Counted from the stretch's first letter, positions 1-39,529 are shown. The stretch: 64,000 nucleotides of DNA from Cristatella mucedo (GCA_009760855.2 WPIO01000024.1:3844501-3908500); one strand, 5' to 3'. Notes: a model not told the origin generated them from the letters alone. Program-made: numbers and translations.

Positions 1-120
1 ATGGTTTCGAATCCTGCGGTGGGTGATTCTTTATCGCCATTACAAGCGGTGGTGATAGCCGTGAAGGCTCTTCTGTTGCTGTACAAAAGAGGCTGTTGAA
101 TCAGCTAGTATTTGTTTATT
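1..120 (+). repeat. tRNA-related SINE, copy 1 (cut by window edge)
   Basis: Starts inside the family at the box B-like GGTTTCGAATCC. It continues with the shared body (GCGGTGGGTGATTCTTTATC, GCTCTTCTG, AAAGAGGCTGTT) and ends CAGCTAGTATTTGTTTATTT. Confidence 0.75.
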
Positions 121-1093
121 TATTTTATTGCTTGAACTGGACCTGCAGCTTTGTCGAGGCGTCGCTTCTTAGCGCTCGTCAGCGCTGCAGCCGTGGCCAG
201 GCTGGGAGCCCTCCCTACTCGGCTATCAGCAAGCTGTGGGCGACCACCATATTTTTTGAGTGGTAGCTTTCGGACTCCACTGGAGAGGTGTCTGACGAAA
301 TGCAAAGGCTCTGGCCAATGGCGACTGATGGTTCTGATAGCGTTAGATGCGATTGTACAGTCTAGGCTCTGGTGGAGATGTGCCGGTAGATAGCATACTG
401 GTCTTGGGAAAAGGACTTTAGCTCCTGTGTCTTAGACGTATATAAAGCGCCGAAAAAAGAATAGGTTCTTCAAGGGCGCTATATCAAATGTATTATTATT
501 ACCATTATTATTATTTGATAGGACCGGCAGTTGGAACCTGGCTGGGGCGAGGTTGCTTAAGTTCTCCTGATCTAGTGTTTCGACTTCTTAATGAATGGCC
601 CAGCAACTGCCTTTTCGAATTATGCAGGGACAAGCACCTCATGCTTTGGGCACATATATTATGCTAGTTACACAGAGCATCAGAAAACCCTTGCATCTCA
701 GAAGGATAGCAAACAAGAATTAGCTAACGAGAGATGACTGCCCTAGCAGTGCCCTCGGCCAGCTCGCGGCAAAGTGGCCCCCCACAATTTACAAAAGTTA
801 AACTGCTCGTCGTGTTATTGCACTTGACAACTGCTTCCCCCACCGGCATTCGGCATTCCCTGCTCTCACTCGTCACGTGGACTGCACATACTCGGGCGGC
901 CATTTCTGCCAGATTCCCGGCTGGCCGCGGTCCACTGCTTGCCTGGCTGCTGGGCGGCAAGCGCAAGCTTTGACTCACCGCGTCTGCATCTGCTGCAACG
1001 ACCGACACGTGGCAGCCTTGCCCGACGAAGTGAGCCGACCTCGGGTTCGACCGGCCTGCTGCAGCTGCTCGCACGACGATTTTCTATCTGTAG
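121..1093. other. Intronic sequence before the first visible exon
   Basis: No coding similarity was recognised. It includes a LINE-like 3' tail at 438-515. The GC-rich part at 730-1090 has open frames in several phases but none with family-like residues. Confidence 0.5.
438..515 (+). repeat. LINE 3' hairpin and (ATT)n tail only
   Basis: Degenerate copy of the conserved LINE 3' end: AAAGCGCCG, then TAGGTTCTTC, then AGGGCGCTATATC, followed by ATT repeats. No LINE coding part precedes it, so it may belong to a SINE that carries this tail. Confidence 0.6.
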
Positions 1094-29451
<28,358 letters not shown>

Positions 29452-29530
29452 AAGTATCACTGCTGCTTCACGATGGAGCCCATATCTAGGTGGCAGGCTT
29501 AGCATCGTGTAATATTCTTGCCTTTCATTG

Positions 29531-29536
29531 ATTAAA
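29531..29536 (+). promoter_or_regulatory. Possible poly(A) signal of gene 1
   Basis: ATTAAA, the common variant of AATAAA, occurs 80 bases after the stop codon of gene 1. Placement is suitable, but no transcript evidence is available here. Confidence 0.35.
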
Positions 29537-30537
29537 TACTTTTGTTTCAGGAACGAAATTACTTAAAGATATCGAGTCTTGACAGGATTTATCGCGTATG
29601 AAGTGATTGCGTACTGCTTGATGACCTTTATCATGCTGTCTGAATCATCGTAACATATGTCAGTTTAGCCTCACTCTCATTCGCACATGATTAATGAACG
29701 GTTAAGCCTGTGAGGATATGACTTCCATTGTTATGAATTCCTATCTTAACCCAGAATGCATTCTATAATTTACTTTCAAGCAGAGGCAATGCAGCCCAAT
29801 GCAGCCTCGCCAACGTTATGGCTTAATATTATTCGCCGTGATTGCTGCCATGTACGACCGTGCCAGCAATTGATCTTGACCAACCGGCAGTGCCTGATTG
29901 TAACAATACACATTTTTCAAATTTCAGTCACAGTCCAGATTTTCTCGATTGGCCTAATGCTCGTACTTGCAGCGATTGAATCACCCGAAATAGCTACCTT
30001 TACTAAAGCAAAGTAAAAAAGTGTTATAACACGAAAGCAGAAACTGCCTAAACTGCAGCGAAACTATTGGTTTTCATCCATGTCGTACTGTCTTTGACCT
30101 TACCAGTTTAATCGCACATTTTTAATGCTTCTCTAAATAAAGGAGCTAAATAGGCTAATGTTGTCAACCATTGCACTGTAAAATACGATTTTTAGGAGAG
30201 AGCTACTACTGTTTTACAGCATTACCGCCACATTCCGGTTCTAATAGTGTAAGCATAACCTGGCCTTTCTGTTCTGTGGCTTTGGCTGAGTGAATACAAT
30301 TTGGTAGCCTATCTAGCTTTTGGTGTATCTCGTGCACTATATCTGCTATTACTGTTGTTAGCATGCAAAAGTTATGGGTTCAGAAGTGACTTAGTATCAC
30401 TGAGCTCCAGGCTGAGTAGTGGGGTCGTTAATAGATGCACATGCTGCGATTTTACGATGCAACCTTGTGAAGCTGAATTTTTCTTGTGTTCTTTGCTTAC
30501 TGCATAATTATGTCCATGTTTATAGCCATGGGTCCAA
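29537..30537. other. Intergenic, unassigned
   Basis: AT-rich sequence downstream of gene 1. Short open frames only; none looks coding. Confidence 0.5.
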
Positions 30538-31060
30538 CAGGTGCACATATGCAAGCCGGCTACAAGAGCTAGTATGTGACCAGGCTCAAAATACTAGTAT
30601 GTGAGGCGTCTACATGTGCCGGTGTGTGATCTTGCTGCTGGTGCTAATATGTGAATAGACTAATGGTGCTAATGTAAAAGCCGGCTATCGGTACCAGTAT
30701 CTGAGCAGGCAGCAGGTAACACCGGCTTCAGATGCTAGTATATAAGCTTGCTACAGGTGCTACTTTATGAGCTGGCTGCACGTGCTAAGATACATCATGC
30801 TTCAGGTGCTATTATGTGACCCGTGATGGCACATTAGGTAAGGCGGTTGCTTTTCATGACCTCTGTCCCGATGTCGTAGGTTCGATGCCTGCGGTGGGCG
30901 ATCCTTTATTGCCACTGCAGGCTGTGGTGATAGCTGTAAAGGCCGTTCTGTCGCTATACAAAAGAGGCTATTAAATCAGTTAGTGTTTTTTTATTATGTG
31001 ACATGGCTAAAGATACGAGTATATGAGCTGGCTACAGGTGCTACGATATCAACCGGCAGT
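30538..31060. repeat. Degenerate minisatellite of about 25 bp, split by a SINE
   Basis: About 14 units of the form GGTGCTAGTATGTGAGCCGGCTACA. About 12 lie before the SINE at 30821-30992 and two after it. Units share the GTGCTA, TATGTGA and GGCTACA blocks. Confidence 0.85.
30821..30992 (+). mobile_element. tRNA-related SINE, copy 4, with target-site duplication
   Basis: Full-length copy. The box A side reads GATGGCACATTAGGTAAGGC and box B is GGTTCGATGCC. The body includes GCGGTGGGCGATCCTTTATT, and it ends CAGTTAGTG plus a T run. The 10-base ATTATGTGAC flanks it at 30811-30820 and 30993-31002, splitting a minisatellite unit. Confidence 0.92.
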
Positions 31061-31247
31061 AATGTAATGTAACGTATCTCCGTCTGTAACTCCACAAAGC
31101 CATAAAGACTAAGTGGGTGTTACACAGGAGAGTTTTGTATAGCGAACTCACAGCCTAAGCGGCTTTCGGTACGCATTCGAAAGCCAACAGACTTCATCTT
31201 ACGCAACAAAGAGAAAGTGGGATGCATAGCAGATTCAGGAGAGCAGT
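31061..31247 (+). repeat. Family B repeat, copy 2 (most complete)
   Basis: Begins AATGTAATGTAACGTATCTC. It contains CCACAAAGCCATAAAGACTA and AGTGGGTGTTAC, AGCCTAAGCGGCTTTCGGTA, and GAGAAAGTGGGATGCATAGC. It ends near GAGAGCAGT. The origin class is unknown. Confidence 0.85.
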
Positions 31248-31941
31248 TAAGGTACTTGTCTTTATAGCTTTTAACTCGAACTCTAGATCATCTATTCAGA
31301 CAACTGGTGATGAACCCATCACCCTGCAGATTTGGGTCGGTTTCTGTGCTGAAATCCTAAACGCAGCTAATAAGTTCTGCGAATTTCGTAAAAGATTAAT
31401 CTTGAACTGTCATAAAAGTTGTTGGGAAGCAAACTGGGAAAGGCTTCAGTTTCGTTCTCAGACTGAGCAAATGCATACTGCAGGCATATAAATAGCTAGG
31501 AAAACTGGTCAGGCCTGGGTGCTCATAGAAAACATGAGGACTGACCACCGTTGAATGGCATAAAATGACTACAGTACGTATTTCCTACCAATCTATCCTG
31601 GCCGATGCCAATTCTTACATCTGTAAAAGCGTAGCATTCCATACTTACATAGGCACCCTGTCGGGGTATCCCATGTTGTCTATACCAGCCGGTCCTTGAA
31701 GTCAGCCGTTACTGGCACGTAACTTTTGACTTCTGATGCTTGGCGGCTGGAGGTCGGATCTGGCATAACTATCAGGACTGCGAATGCATTCGTACCTTGG
31801 ATTGCTACCCAGGCTCGTATCACAACATACAAGTAAACGATAATCGCTAATCAGAGTAACAATGTAGAACTAATTACATATGACTGCAAGAGAGTTGCAA
31901 GGGATACAGTTCAATGAACATTAAAGCTAAGTGCGACCTTG
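31248..31941. other. Intergenic, unassigned
   Basis: No recognised feature. The frame 31222-31491 starts in family B and has no known similarity. Confidence 0.5.
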
Positions 31942-32125
31942 GTGAGCCGTGATGGCACACAAGGTAAGGTGATTATTTTTCACGACCTCGTTCCTGATGT
32001 TTTTCTATGAGGTCGTGAGTTTGAATCCTGCTGTAGGTGATATTTTATTACAACTGCAAACAGTAGTGATAGCCTATTCTGTCGCTGTACAAAAGAGATT
32101 ATTAAATCAGCTAATATTTCTTTTT
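31942..32125 (+). repeat. tRNA-related SINE, copy 5 (diverged)
   Basis: Starts GTGAGCCGTGATGGCACACA. The variable-arm hairpin has a short insertion (CTGATGTTTTTCTATGAGG) and box B is GAGTTTGAATCC. It ends CAGCTAATATTTCTTTTT. Confidence 0.85.
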
Positions 32126-33309
32126 GAATCCACGCTACTGAAATCAAAGTCTTTGATAAAATAATTGAAAGTGGGGTTCGGAAAGTTCAACGGAAACACA
32201 TCTTGTTACGAACTGGTGCTCAGAAAGGAGAAGTCTGCCGTAAGAACAACGGGGTTGACGGAGTCGATGGCTTCACGCCGCTGCGCCCAGAGAGCTGGCT
32301 TCACCATGTGCGGCCAAAGAGGTGCTGGCGCTCGTAGAGTGGCAATCTTCAGGGACCCGCATCAGCACACATGTCAGCTATGTCCCGACTGACACATTAA
32401 AGCTTGGTGCAGTGACAACTGCTGCCTCCTTCCAGCATTGGCATTAATCGCAATGCTACAATTGAATACCGACAGCTGAACGCTTAGTGACGCTTGTCTA
32501 GGACGAGAGAGGACGCCGTCTTGCAGCTGTAGACCTACTCTAGGACCGGAGCGGCAGGACTGCAGTCAGACGCTCTGCTGGCTCCTACGGATAGCACCCA
32601 TCGCTTCCACATTACCTCTTTACCGGACCACATTTGGTATCTTTACGGCCATGCTCATGCAGGAATCACGATATAAACGTTACTACTGCTTAACTTCGTC
32701 GTGCGTCGTTGATTCCCAGAGCCATCCGAATATGGGTGCTATACTGCGGATGTCTGTACAGGGTGATTCCTAACTAAATTTGCCCCAGCAGATAGGACAT
32801 CGACTGCACTGTTCCCTCTTACTGACCAGATAAGCAGTAAAACCGCAGCCACTATCCACGCCCCTAGCAATGGTAGCTCGATGAGGTTGGGCGACCTATG
32901 ATTTATAATGAAACAAATTTCGGAAGAAAACGACAGAAAGAATACCGACAACAGGATGGATGCTGACGGTAGTGCGATTTCTGACAAAAATTCGGTGTCG
33001 GTTCATGACGCACGATTCATTCAGTAAGTATCGTGCTACGACAACTTGTTTCAACTCTAAACAACTAATTCACTGATAAAAAATCTTGAATACTTGGTGA
33101 GATCTGAGCCCTACATGTAAATCATAAATATCATGCGATCTAATCTCCATTATGAACAAACCACATTTGGATTATCAACGAAATTTCTAATTAATTCCGA
33201 TGGATTTGTATTCATTAAAGTTGTATGCTATTCAGGATTAGGACTTATAAGAGCTGTTGTTAGGAAAAACTGGTGAATTCTGTCTGGTAGAGGATTGGCA
33301 TTGAGTCGA
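32126..33309. other. Intergenic, unassigned
   Basis: No gene or repeat family recognised. Moderately GC-rich to about 32.7 kb, then AT-rich. Confidence 0.5.
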
Positions 33310-33310
33310 C

Positions 33311-33384
<74 letters not shown>

Positions 33385-33387
33385 GTC
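33308..33387. repeat. (AT)n palindrome
   Basis: About 70 bases of AT repeat, bounded by GACAG on the left and CTGTC on the right, so the whole unit is an almost perfect inverted repeat able to form a long hairpin. Confidence 0.95.
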
Positions 33388-33559
33388 AGTATCAGGGCAT
33401 CCGGTCGCGTGCATCGAACTTGAGCTTACAGTTTTTTAACTGTTTTCTCCAACTTTAGGGATTCTTAGACAGGAGTTAACAGCGGGTTCAAAGTATGTGC
33501 ACGAGAAGTGAACGTAATGTGAAATGATAATTAGAGCTTCAAACCGCGAATTTCTAGTC

Positions 33560-36100
33560 AATTTGAAAAGGATTGAGGTAGAAGCCGGGCCATTGCAGTC
33601 GATTGTCTTGCATTACCCTAGATTGTACGTTAGCAATTGCTTAAAAGGACGCCGTTGCACTTCTAATTCAGCGAACTTTCATTCTAAAGAACGGTCGGTG
33701 CTTCTCCCAGCAGCTGTCGGTCTATTTGTAACGGACTGTTATGGATCGACGTATTTTCCCAGGCCATTGCAGTTAATTACATGGATTGCCGTTGATTGAT
33801 TTCACACTGGGTTCAAATTATGCACCCGTACAGATAGATAGTACGTGGAAAGAGAGTTGCAGTTTCGCGCGCCAATCTTTTCGATTTTCCACGGAATTTG
33901 GTATTGGTCCCGATCATTGCAGCGGATGGCCGTGCATACGTGACCGTTAACGAGCGAAGTAGCTTGCAACTGCCATGACTACACTTTGAATGCAGTGAAA
34001 TGTTATACGCAATGCCAATTGGAGCTTTGTGCTGCCGATTTCTCCTTGATTTGCCACGGGTTGGGGTATTGGGCCGGGTCATTGCTGTCGATTGCCATTC
34101 ATTACTCACAATTGTACGTGCTCGATGGATTGAAAGGATTTTTCTGCACTTTAAATACAGTGTACGGTGAGACTTTAGAAGAGTCTGAGCTTGCCCCAGC
34201 CACTTTTAGGGGATTTTTGACGGATCATTGTGGATTGGCGTATTTGGCCGGCACATTGCAGTCGATTACTGTACATTGATCAAAATTGAACGCTCTAAAT
34301 GGGTTGACATTATGCGGGTGCGAAGTAAGAAGTTATGTAAAAAGAGAGCGAGAGTTTCACTCGGACGATTTCCTGTCGATCTGCCTCAGATTTCGGTATC
34401 GGCCCTTGCCGTTGCTGTTGACTACTGTAAATTGCCGAAATTTTACGGGTAAGATAGATTAAAATCTCTGTGGTTTCACTTTGAACTCAATAAAATTGGT
34501 ATATGTACAACAATTGGAGCTCCAAGCTACCATTTTGCGGTCAATTAGCCAAGGGTTACTGTGGACTGCTGCTTCAAGCTGAGCCATTGTCGTACATTGC
34601 CATACTAATAATAATAATAATGTACTTGATAAAGCGCCCTCAGAGAACTTAATCTCTTTCTAGGCGCTTTACATTTGCTGCAAAGGGAAATGCAATTAAA
34701 TGGTAAGTAAAATCATGTTTGAAAAACAAACAAAATTAATAACATGGTTAGGGGTGACATGCACAGGGTCAGCATGCAAATGTGGTTAGTGGCACCATGC
34801 ACAGTGTCAGCACGCATGAGCACATCAAGGGCAAATCACAGGGACCCACTAAATGCTGTCCCAAATGGGTGTGTTTGTAAGTTCTTTATAAATGTGGTAA
34901 AGTCAGGGGATGTTCTGACGCAAGTCGGAAGTGAGTTCCAGGCTTTGGGAGCATACGAACTAAATGCACGGTCTCCAAAGGATTTGAGCTTTGTCATGCA
35001 TTGTTAGAGATTGTAGCAGCGAAAATAGTTCAATGATGTGGTTGCACTTTAGTTAGAAAGCACTGTAAAGTGCATTCAAATTAGAACACTGAGAAACCAA
35101 TTTTGGGGCATTTTGTTGCAGAATGCTGAGGATTGTGGTAGTGCTCCGGGCCATTGCAGTGCATTTCTTCAGAGTGCCTGGTGCAGTTGCAGTTAAATTA
35201 TGCAAGTACGCAGTGACCAGTGCAACGGAAATCATAATTGGAGCTTTTAGTGCACGCATTGCGGTCATTTTTCGGTAGATTTTGGTGGATTTCGGTGGGT
35301 AGTGGGTTTCGGCATCAGACCAGACCGGTTCAGTCGATTGCAGTTCATTTCGTGAGAACACGCACGAAAAACGCCACAGACTGTTGCGGGTGTAGTTTGA
35401 ACAGCACTGTAAATTGGAGCTTTGTGTTGACGATTAGAGGATAGCTTGCAGAGGATTTGCTCAGGGTTTTCGGGCGATTGCCGTGCAGCAATGGATTTCG
35501 CAGATGTACAATTTCTTGAATTTCGCTTTAAAATGAAATGAATTATATAATATGCTACAAAAACTGTTTGCAATTTCTTGAATTTACTTGGTTGTGCACA
35601 TAGCAGTGTGCGCTTAAAGAGGCTATACATACTGTTTGCTCGGCGAAATCTAGTTCTAGTCGTTTGGCAATGGATAGGGCAGATTTGGGCGATTTGCAGT
35701 ATTTCAACGGGCCGTTACAGTCTAGTGAACCTCATTGCTTTACTGCCATATGCAATCAAAAAAGGAGCTTTGCGCAAAGCATCTCTTCCGTTTTCTGATG
35801 GAATGTGGTGGATTTCGGTAATAGCCAGAGGGCCGATGTAATCTATTTCCGTAGACTTCTTTAGAACGCGCGAGCCGAATGGCGCGAAAGTAGATGGAAA
35901 TACTTTAAACACAGTCAAGTTTTATATTCCTCACTTTGTAGAGCTTTTCGTGCTGATTTATGTTGGGTTTGAGGCGGCCTGAAGAGGATTGCGGCGAATG
36001 GCGGTACAGGCCTTTATCTTTTTAGCCCACTTGAATGAGAATGTTCGAGCACACAATGGCATAAAAGTCGATAGTTAAGAAATAAAATCGAAAGTATTCT
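33560..36100. repeat. Highly degenerate tandem array, unit about 165 bp
   Basis: The block CATTGCAGTCGATTGCCGT and variants recur at about 33592, 33763, 33916, 34079, 34253, 34408, 34580, 35152 and 35328, with weaker versions farther on. Spacing is mostly 150-175 bases outside the LINE insertion. A second block (TTGGAGCTTTGTGCTGCCGA) and a third (GATTTCGGTGGATT-like) keep the same order in the clearer units. Confidence 0.7.
34605..34995 (-). repeat. LINE 3' fragment inserted in the 165-bp array
   Basis: Well preserved minus-strand copy: ATT-type tail, AAAGCGCCCTCAGAGAACTT, then CTAGGCGCTTTACATTTGCT. The inverted 3' UTR continues to the region of YAPKAWNS (GGCTTTGGGAGCATACGAAC) and ends near 34990. 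Confidence 0.9.
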
Positions 36101-36179
36101 ACAAGATTCACTCGAAATTTGAGCTCGGTAGCGCCAATTTAGCCTAAATAGAGAGGATTTCGGTGGATTTCGATAGTTT

Positions 36180-36460
36180 ATCGAACCCGTGTGCGGCTTT
36201 CACGTTCGGTCGGAGCTAGGCCGAGAACGCGACGCAGTGCTCGTAGCGGTGCTATTCTCAGCCGCCGAATACTTGTGGCGCATGAACCTCGTAGCACTGC
36301 TAGCTACTTGTAGGCGCTGTTGCGTAGTTAAGCTTCGGCGGCAGGCGCGGCTAGCAGTCGCCGGAGACAACCGGCTGGTTTGTTGTCAGGGCTTCCGGAA
36401 TAGCTCCGCTAGGGACCGCTCGTGCGCCGACCAGTTGCAATAAAACTGCTTTGCGCGTCT
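36180..36460. other. GC-rich segment ending at AATAAA
   Basis: Markedly CG-rich compared with its surroundings. It ends in AGTTGCAATAAAACTGC (36431 onward). The 84-residue open frame 36189-36443 has no recognised similarity. It could be a remnant of an LTR or an exon; neither can be shown. Confidence 0.3.
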
Positions 36461-36652
36461 TATCTATTCGTCAGGTGCTGCGCCAATGCACGCAGGAACG
36501 CCAGCCGAAGCAGGAACATGGCAGCGACGAATAGCGCTCATACCTTAGCGTAACACGTCCTTATCTGTAACGTACGCGAGTCTACTTGAGAGCAGCGGAT
36601 GGTTGCAGGCGTTCAACAGCGGCCATGACGTACACCAACGCTTCTGTGGCCT

Positions 36653-36833
36653 AGAGCCGTAATGGCTCACTAGGTAAGGCGGTTGCTTTTCACGACCTCG
36701 GCCCCGAGGTCGTGGGTTCGAATGCTGCGGTGGACGATCCTGTACCGCCACTGCAAGCGGTGGTGATAGCCGCCAACGCTATTCTGTCGCTCTACAAAAA
36801 TAGGCTGTTAAATCAGCTAGTGTTTTTTTTTTT
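36653..36833 (+). mobile_element. tRNA-related SINE, copy 6 (full length)
   Basis: Closest to an apparent consensus. It has AATGGCTCACTAGGTAAGGC, then the perfect hairpin CACGACCTCGG-CC-CCGAGGTCGTG, then GGGTTCGAATGC. The body is GCGGTGGACGATCC and the 3' end CAGCTAGTG plus 12 T. Confidence 0.92.
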
Positions 36834-38059
36834 ACTGCTGAAACGACCAAATCTAGAGTCGCGACGGCCAGCCTTTCATGGGGCGCCGACTTTTTATACG
36901 ACCTCGACCATAAAGTATGGTATAGTCGCATAATTGCAAATAATGATCGTCGTGCTTAATCCCGCTGCTTTTGCTGGCGCCGCCGTTTCAGCATGGTAAA
37001 GCTTGCGGGGAGCACCGCCGAACAGAGACTCGAAGGACGTCAGACCAGGTAGCTGCTGGTGTAGAAGGGTTTTGGGCATGCGTCGCGGTTAGTCGTGTAA
37101 TCTCATTGTGCGTTTGAAGCTCCTCACATACCACGCTACTTAACAGGCCTTGGAACAATGAAAGTGCTATTGCATTATCAATTTTCAAAGCTTAAATAAA
37201 TATATAGTTATACTATCATCGCAAACAATACAACACAGGTATACTGTTAATGCAATTGTAACAAAACAATATATTATCACTGTCATCGAATCAAACACAA
37301 CATATTGATGCGCATTTTCAATTTCAGTATAGTTAAACGTTGATATAAAAATAATTATTTTTGCTTTTATATCTCACACCAGTGACTCACAATATTATTT
37401 CTCGTCCTATTCAGCTGCTTCCCCTTCCTCTTTTTCTTATGTTTCTTTGTCATTCACCGGTACAGCTACCAGCGCCAAATTTTTAAGATCAAAGTTTTAC
37501 TTTAAAAAATCAAAGCTTCTAGCGAGTACGTTGCAGACTTTGAATTTTCTGAGAAAAAATCCACTTGCTCAGGGAGAAATGTCGATACAAAAATTCAAAT
37601 TTGGCTTCTGAAACTTAGTATCAACGCAAGCCGATCTGGGGGGGGCCTGTTGCATACGCTGTCACTTCCACAAATGCTAGAAAAGGCTAGAGTCGTCTAT
37701 TTGTTCATGGCAGAATTATCGTGACTGGATTGCGATTTCGACACGGAGTAAACGTAGGCAGTTTTATCTGAACCCAATTGACCTTCGCTCCTATTCTGGA
37801 TCTTGATTGTGGCTGTCTCAAATGCGGAACTGTGATCAATAAAGACACCAGTAGCCAGATATTTCCTAAGATGAATATCGGAAACAATGCTGTTAGTGAC
37901 TAGAACAGGACATGTGATCCAATGATGGTTCTATTATGAGGCTAAAGCGTGAGAGTAACACATTTGAAATCAGCCAATGCTGCTTTTTGTAAACGAATGT
38001 CGTTTCTTTGAAAGGCTGTAGGGATCAATTCGGTAAGCTCGGGGTATGATTTATCAATA
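36834..38059. other. Intergenic, unassigned
   Basis: AT-rich. No recognised gene or repeat. Confidence 0.5.
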
Positions 38060-38245
38060 TTGTTATCTATGTCAGTAACTTCACAAAGCCGCAATGACTA
38101 TGTATGTGTAAGGCAGAAAAGTTTTATATGGCGCAATCGAAGCCTAAGCGGCTTTGGGTTCGCATTCGGTAGCCAACAGATTTAATCTCATTCGACAGAG
38201 AGAAAGTGGGAAGCATAGCAGAGTCAGGCGAGCATCGCAGGTAGT
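38060..38245 (+). repeat. Family B repeat, copy 3
   Basis: GTAACTTCACAAAGCCGCAA, AGCCTAAGCGGCTTTGGGTT, GGTAGCCAACAGATTTAATC and GAGAAAGTGGGAAGCATAGC, ending near GGCGAGCAT. It abuts the hAT-like fragment. Confidence 0.85.
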
Positions 38246-38264
38246 GAGTAAAGTTGAAGGTGCA

Positions 38265-39040
38265 GCTCAATTTAGGAGACAAAATTTTGGTGACTCGAAA
38301 CCAGCGAGTCTATTTCGCTTGACAAGACCCAATGGTCTTGGCAGACGCAGTCTACCGGACTCCATTGCATTAATTTCCCAGCTAGTACGGACTTCGAGGA
38401 GAGAAGTTGTGCGATGTTGGCTTTGAATCTCAAATTGAGACGATGGCTGAGGCAACACAACAGCGGTCGATCAAACGTAGTAGCTTTTGCCACGTCTGTA
38501 GAGCAAATGTCATCAACGAGGCAGACTACTCATTCGGCTTGTAGATTGTACCAACACAAATTTGTGCGGATGAACTTCACATGGTTGGCAGCTGTGAAGT
38601 CTGTCTCATCAAGCAATGTAGCAGATGTCAGCAGGAAAATCTGGGGCTCATTGCCGACATCTTTTCCAATAAAGTGGGTACAATCTTCTGACCACCCATC
38701 AAGCAAGAGGGCATATTTCGACGATGCACTTGCAGTTGATATTTTCTGTTCAACTGCCTTGATAATTCGGAGCATGTACCTCTTCAACGTCTTTGTGAAA
38801 GTTTTAGATAGGCTGATTTGCTCTCGTGCATTGTTTTTCTGTGGACGCTCGTTTGTGCTTGACCATAACAATCTGATTGAGCCATTTGTAGATGCTGGCA
38901 TATTTTGAGTCGATCATATAGTCCAGAGTCAACTGACTTGTCACCGAGTTGGTTTCAGCACTGCCAGTTGATGAAATGCTTTCAGCAGCATGCGAGTTGA
39001 AAGCTTCCAAGTAGCTTGAGTGTTTGGTTACCACGGCTGC
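38265..39040 (-). pseudogene. hAT/ZBED-like transposase fragment
   Basis: On the minus strand, in order: YASIYKWLNQIVM (39034-38804 frame), then SLSKTFTKTLKRYM and SSKYALLLDGWSEDCTHFI (38901-38530), then PLLCCLSHRLNLRFKANIA (38493-38272). KYALxxDGWSxxxTHY and CxxHxLNLxxK are landmarks of hAT-type transposases and of host proteins derived from them. The pieces lie in different frames with stops between them, so it is a decayed copy. No target-site duplication or terminal repeat was identified. Confidence 0.75.
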
Positions 39041-39104
39041 ATTTTCAGAATATAAACAGTGGATCCTTTAGAGCATTGCCAAAAAGGAAGTAAAAAATAA
39101 TAAT

Positions 39105-39165
39105 CATGATAATAATAAATTTGACATAGCGCCCTCAGAGAACTCAATCTTTTTCTAGGGACTGG
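39105..39165 (-). repeat. LINE 3' hairpin fragment
   Basis: Tail AATAATAAATTTGACATAGC, then GCCCTCAGAGAACTCAATCT; truncated after the first hairpin arm. Confidence 0.75.
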
Positions 39166-39529
39166 AACTGATGCTCCCTAGTATGCAGCAGGAGTGTAGA
39201 TGTCACTGCATAATAATAATTGAAGAGAGTTTCACAGTCTAGGACGTGCAGAGCAAAAGCTTCTCTCGCCAACGGTCTCTTTACGAGGAGGAATCAAAAA
39301 GCTAATTTTACATTTGATGGCTTTATTGGACGGTGGAACAATAGGGCGGCACAGCAAGCTAATAGAAGTAATCGGATCTTGGATTCTGGAAGAAAAATGG
39401 AAAAAAACAGTCTTCCAAACTGCCTGCCCGGACTGGCCTAGTCCGGAATCTACTTAATGCGGTCAGACTCATGACTGGAAGTGCTACTAAAACTCAAAAC
39501 TTAAAAGCTATATTGCCCCAAAAGTATTG

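Noticed and set aside
877-1093. Upstream extension of the open frame that contains gene 1 exon a
   Set aside because: Residues before 1094 do not resemble the FAD domain, and an acceptor-like tag sits at the point where similarity starts.
33560-36100. CRISPR-like array
   Set aside because: Repeats are long and highly diverged, without uniform short repeats and spacers, and the context is animal DNA.
36653-36730. Functional tRNA gene
   Set aside because: The acceptor stem does not close, the anticodon arm is poor, and the segment is part of a repeated 175-base SINE.
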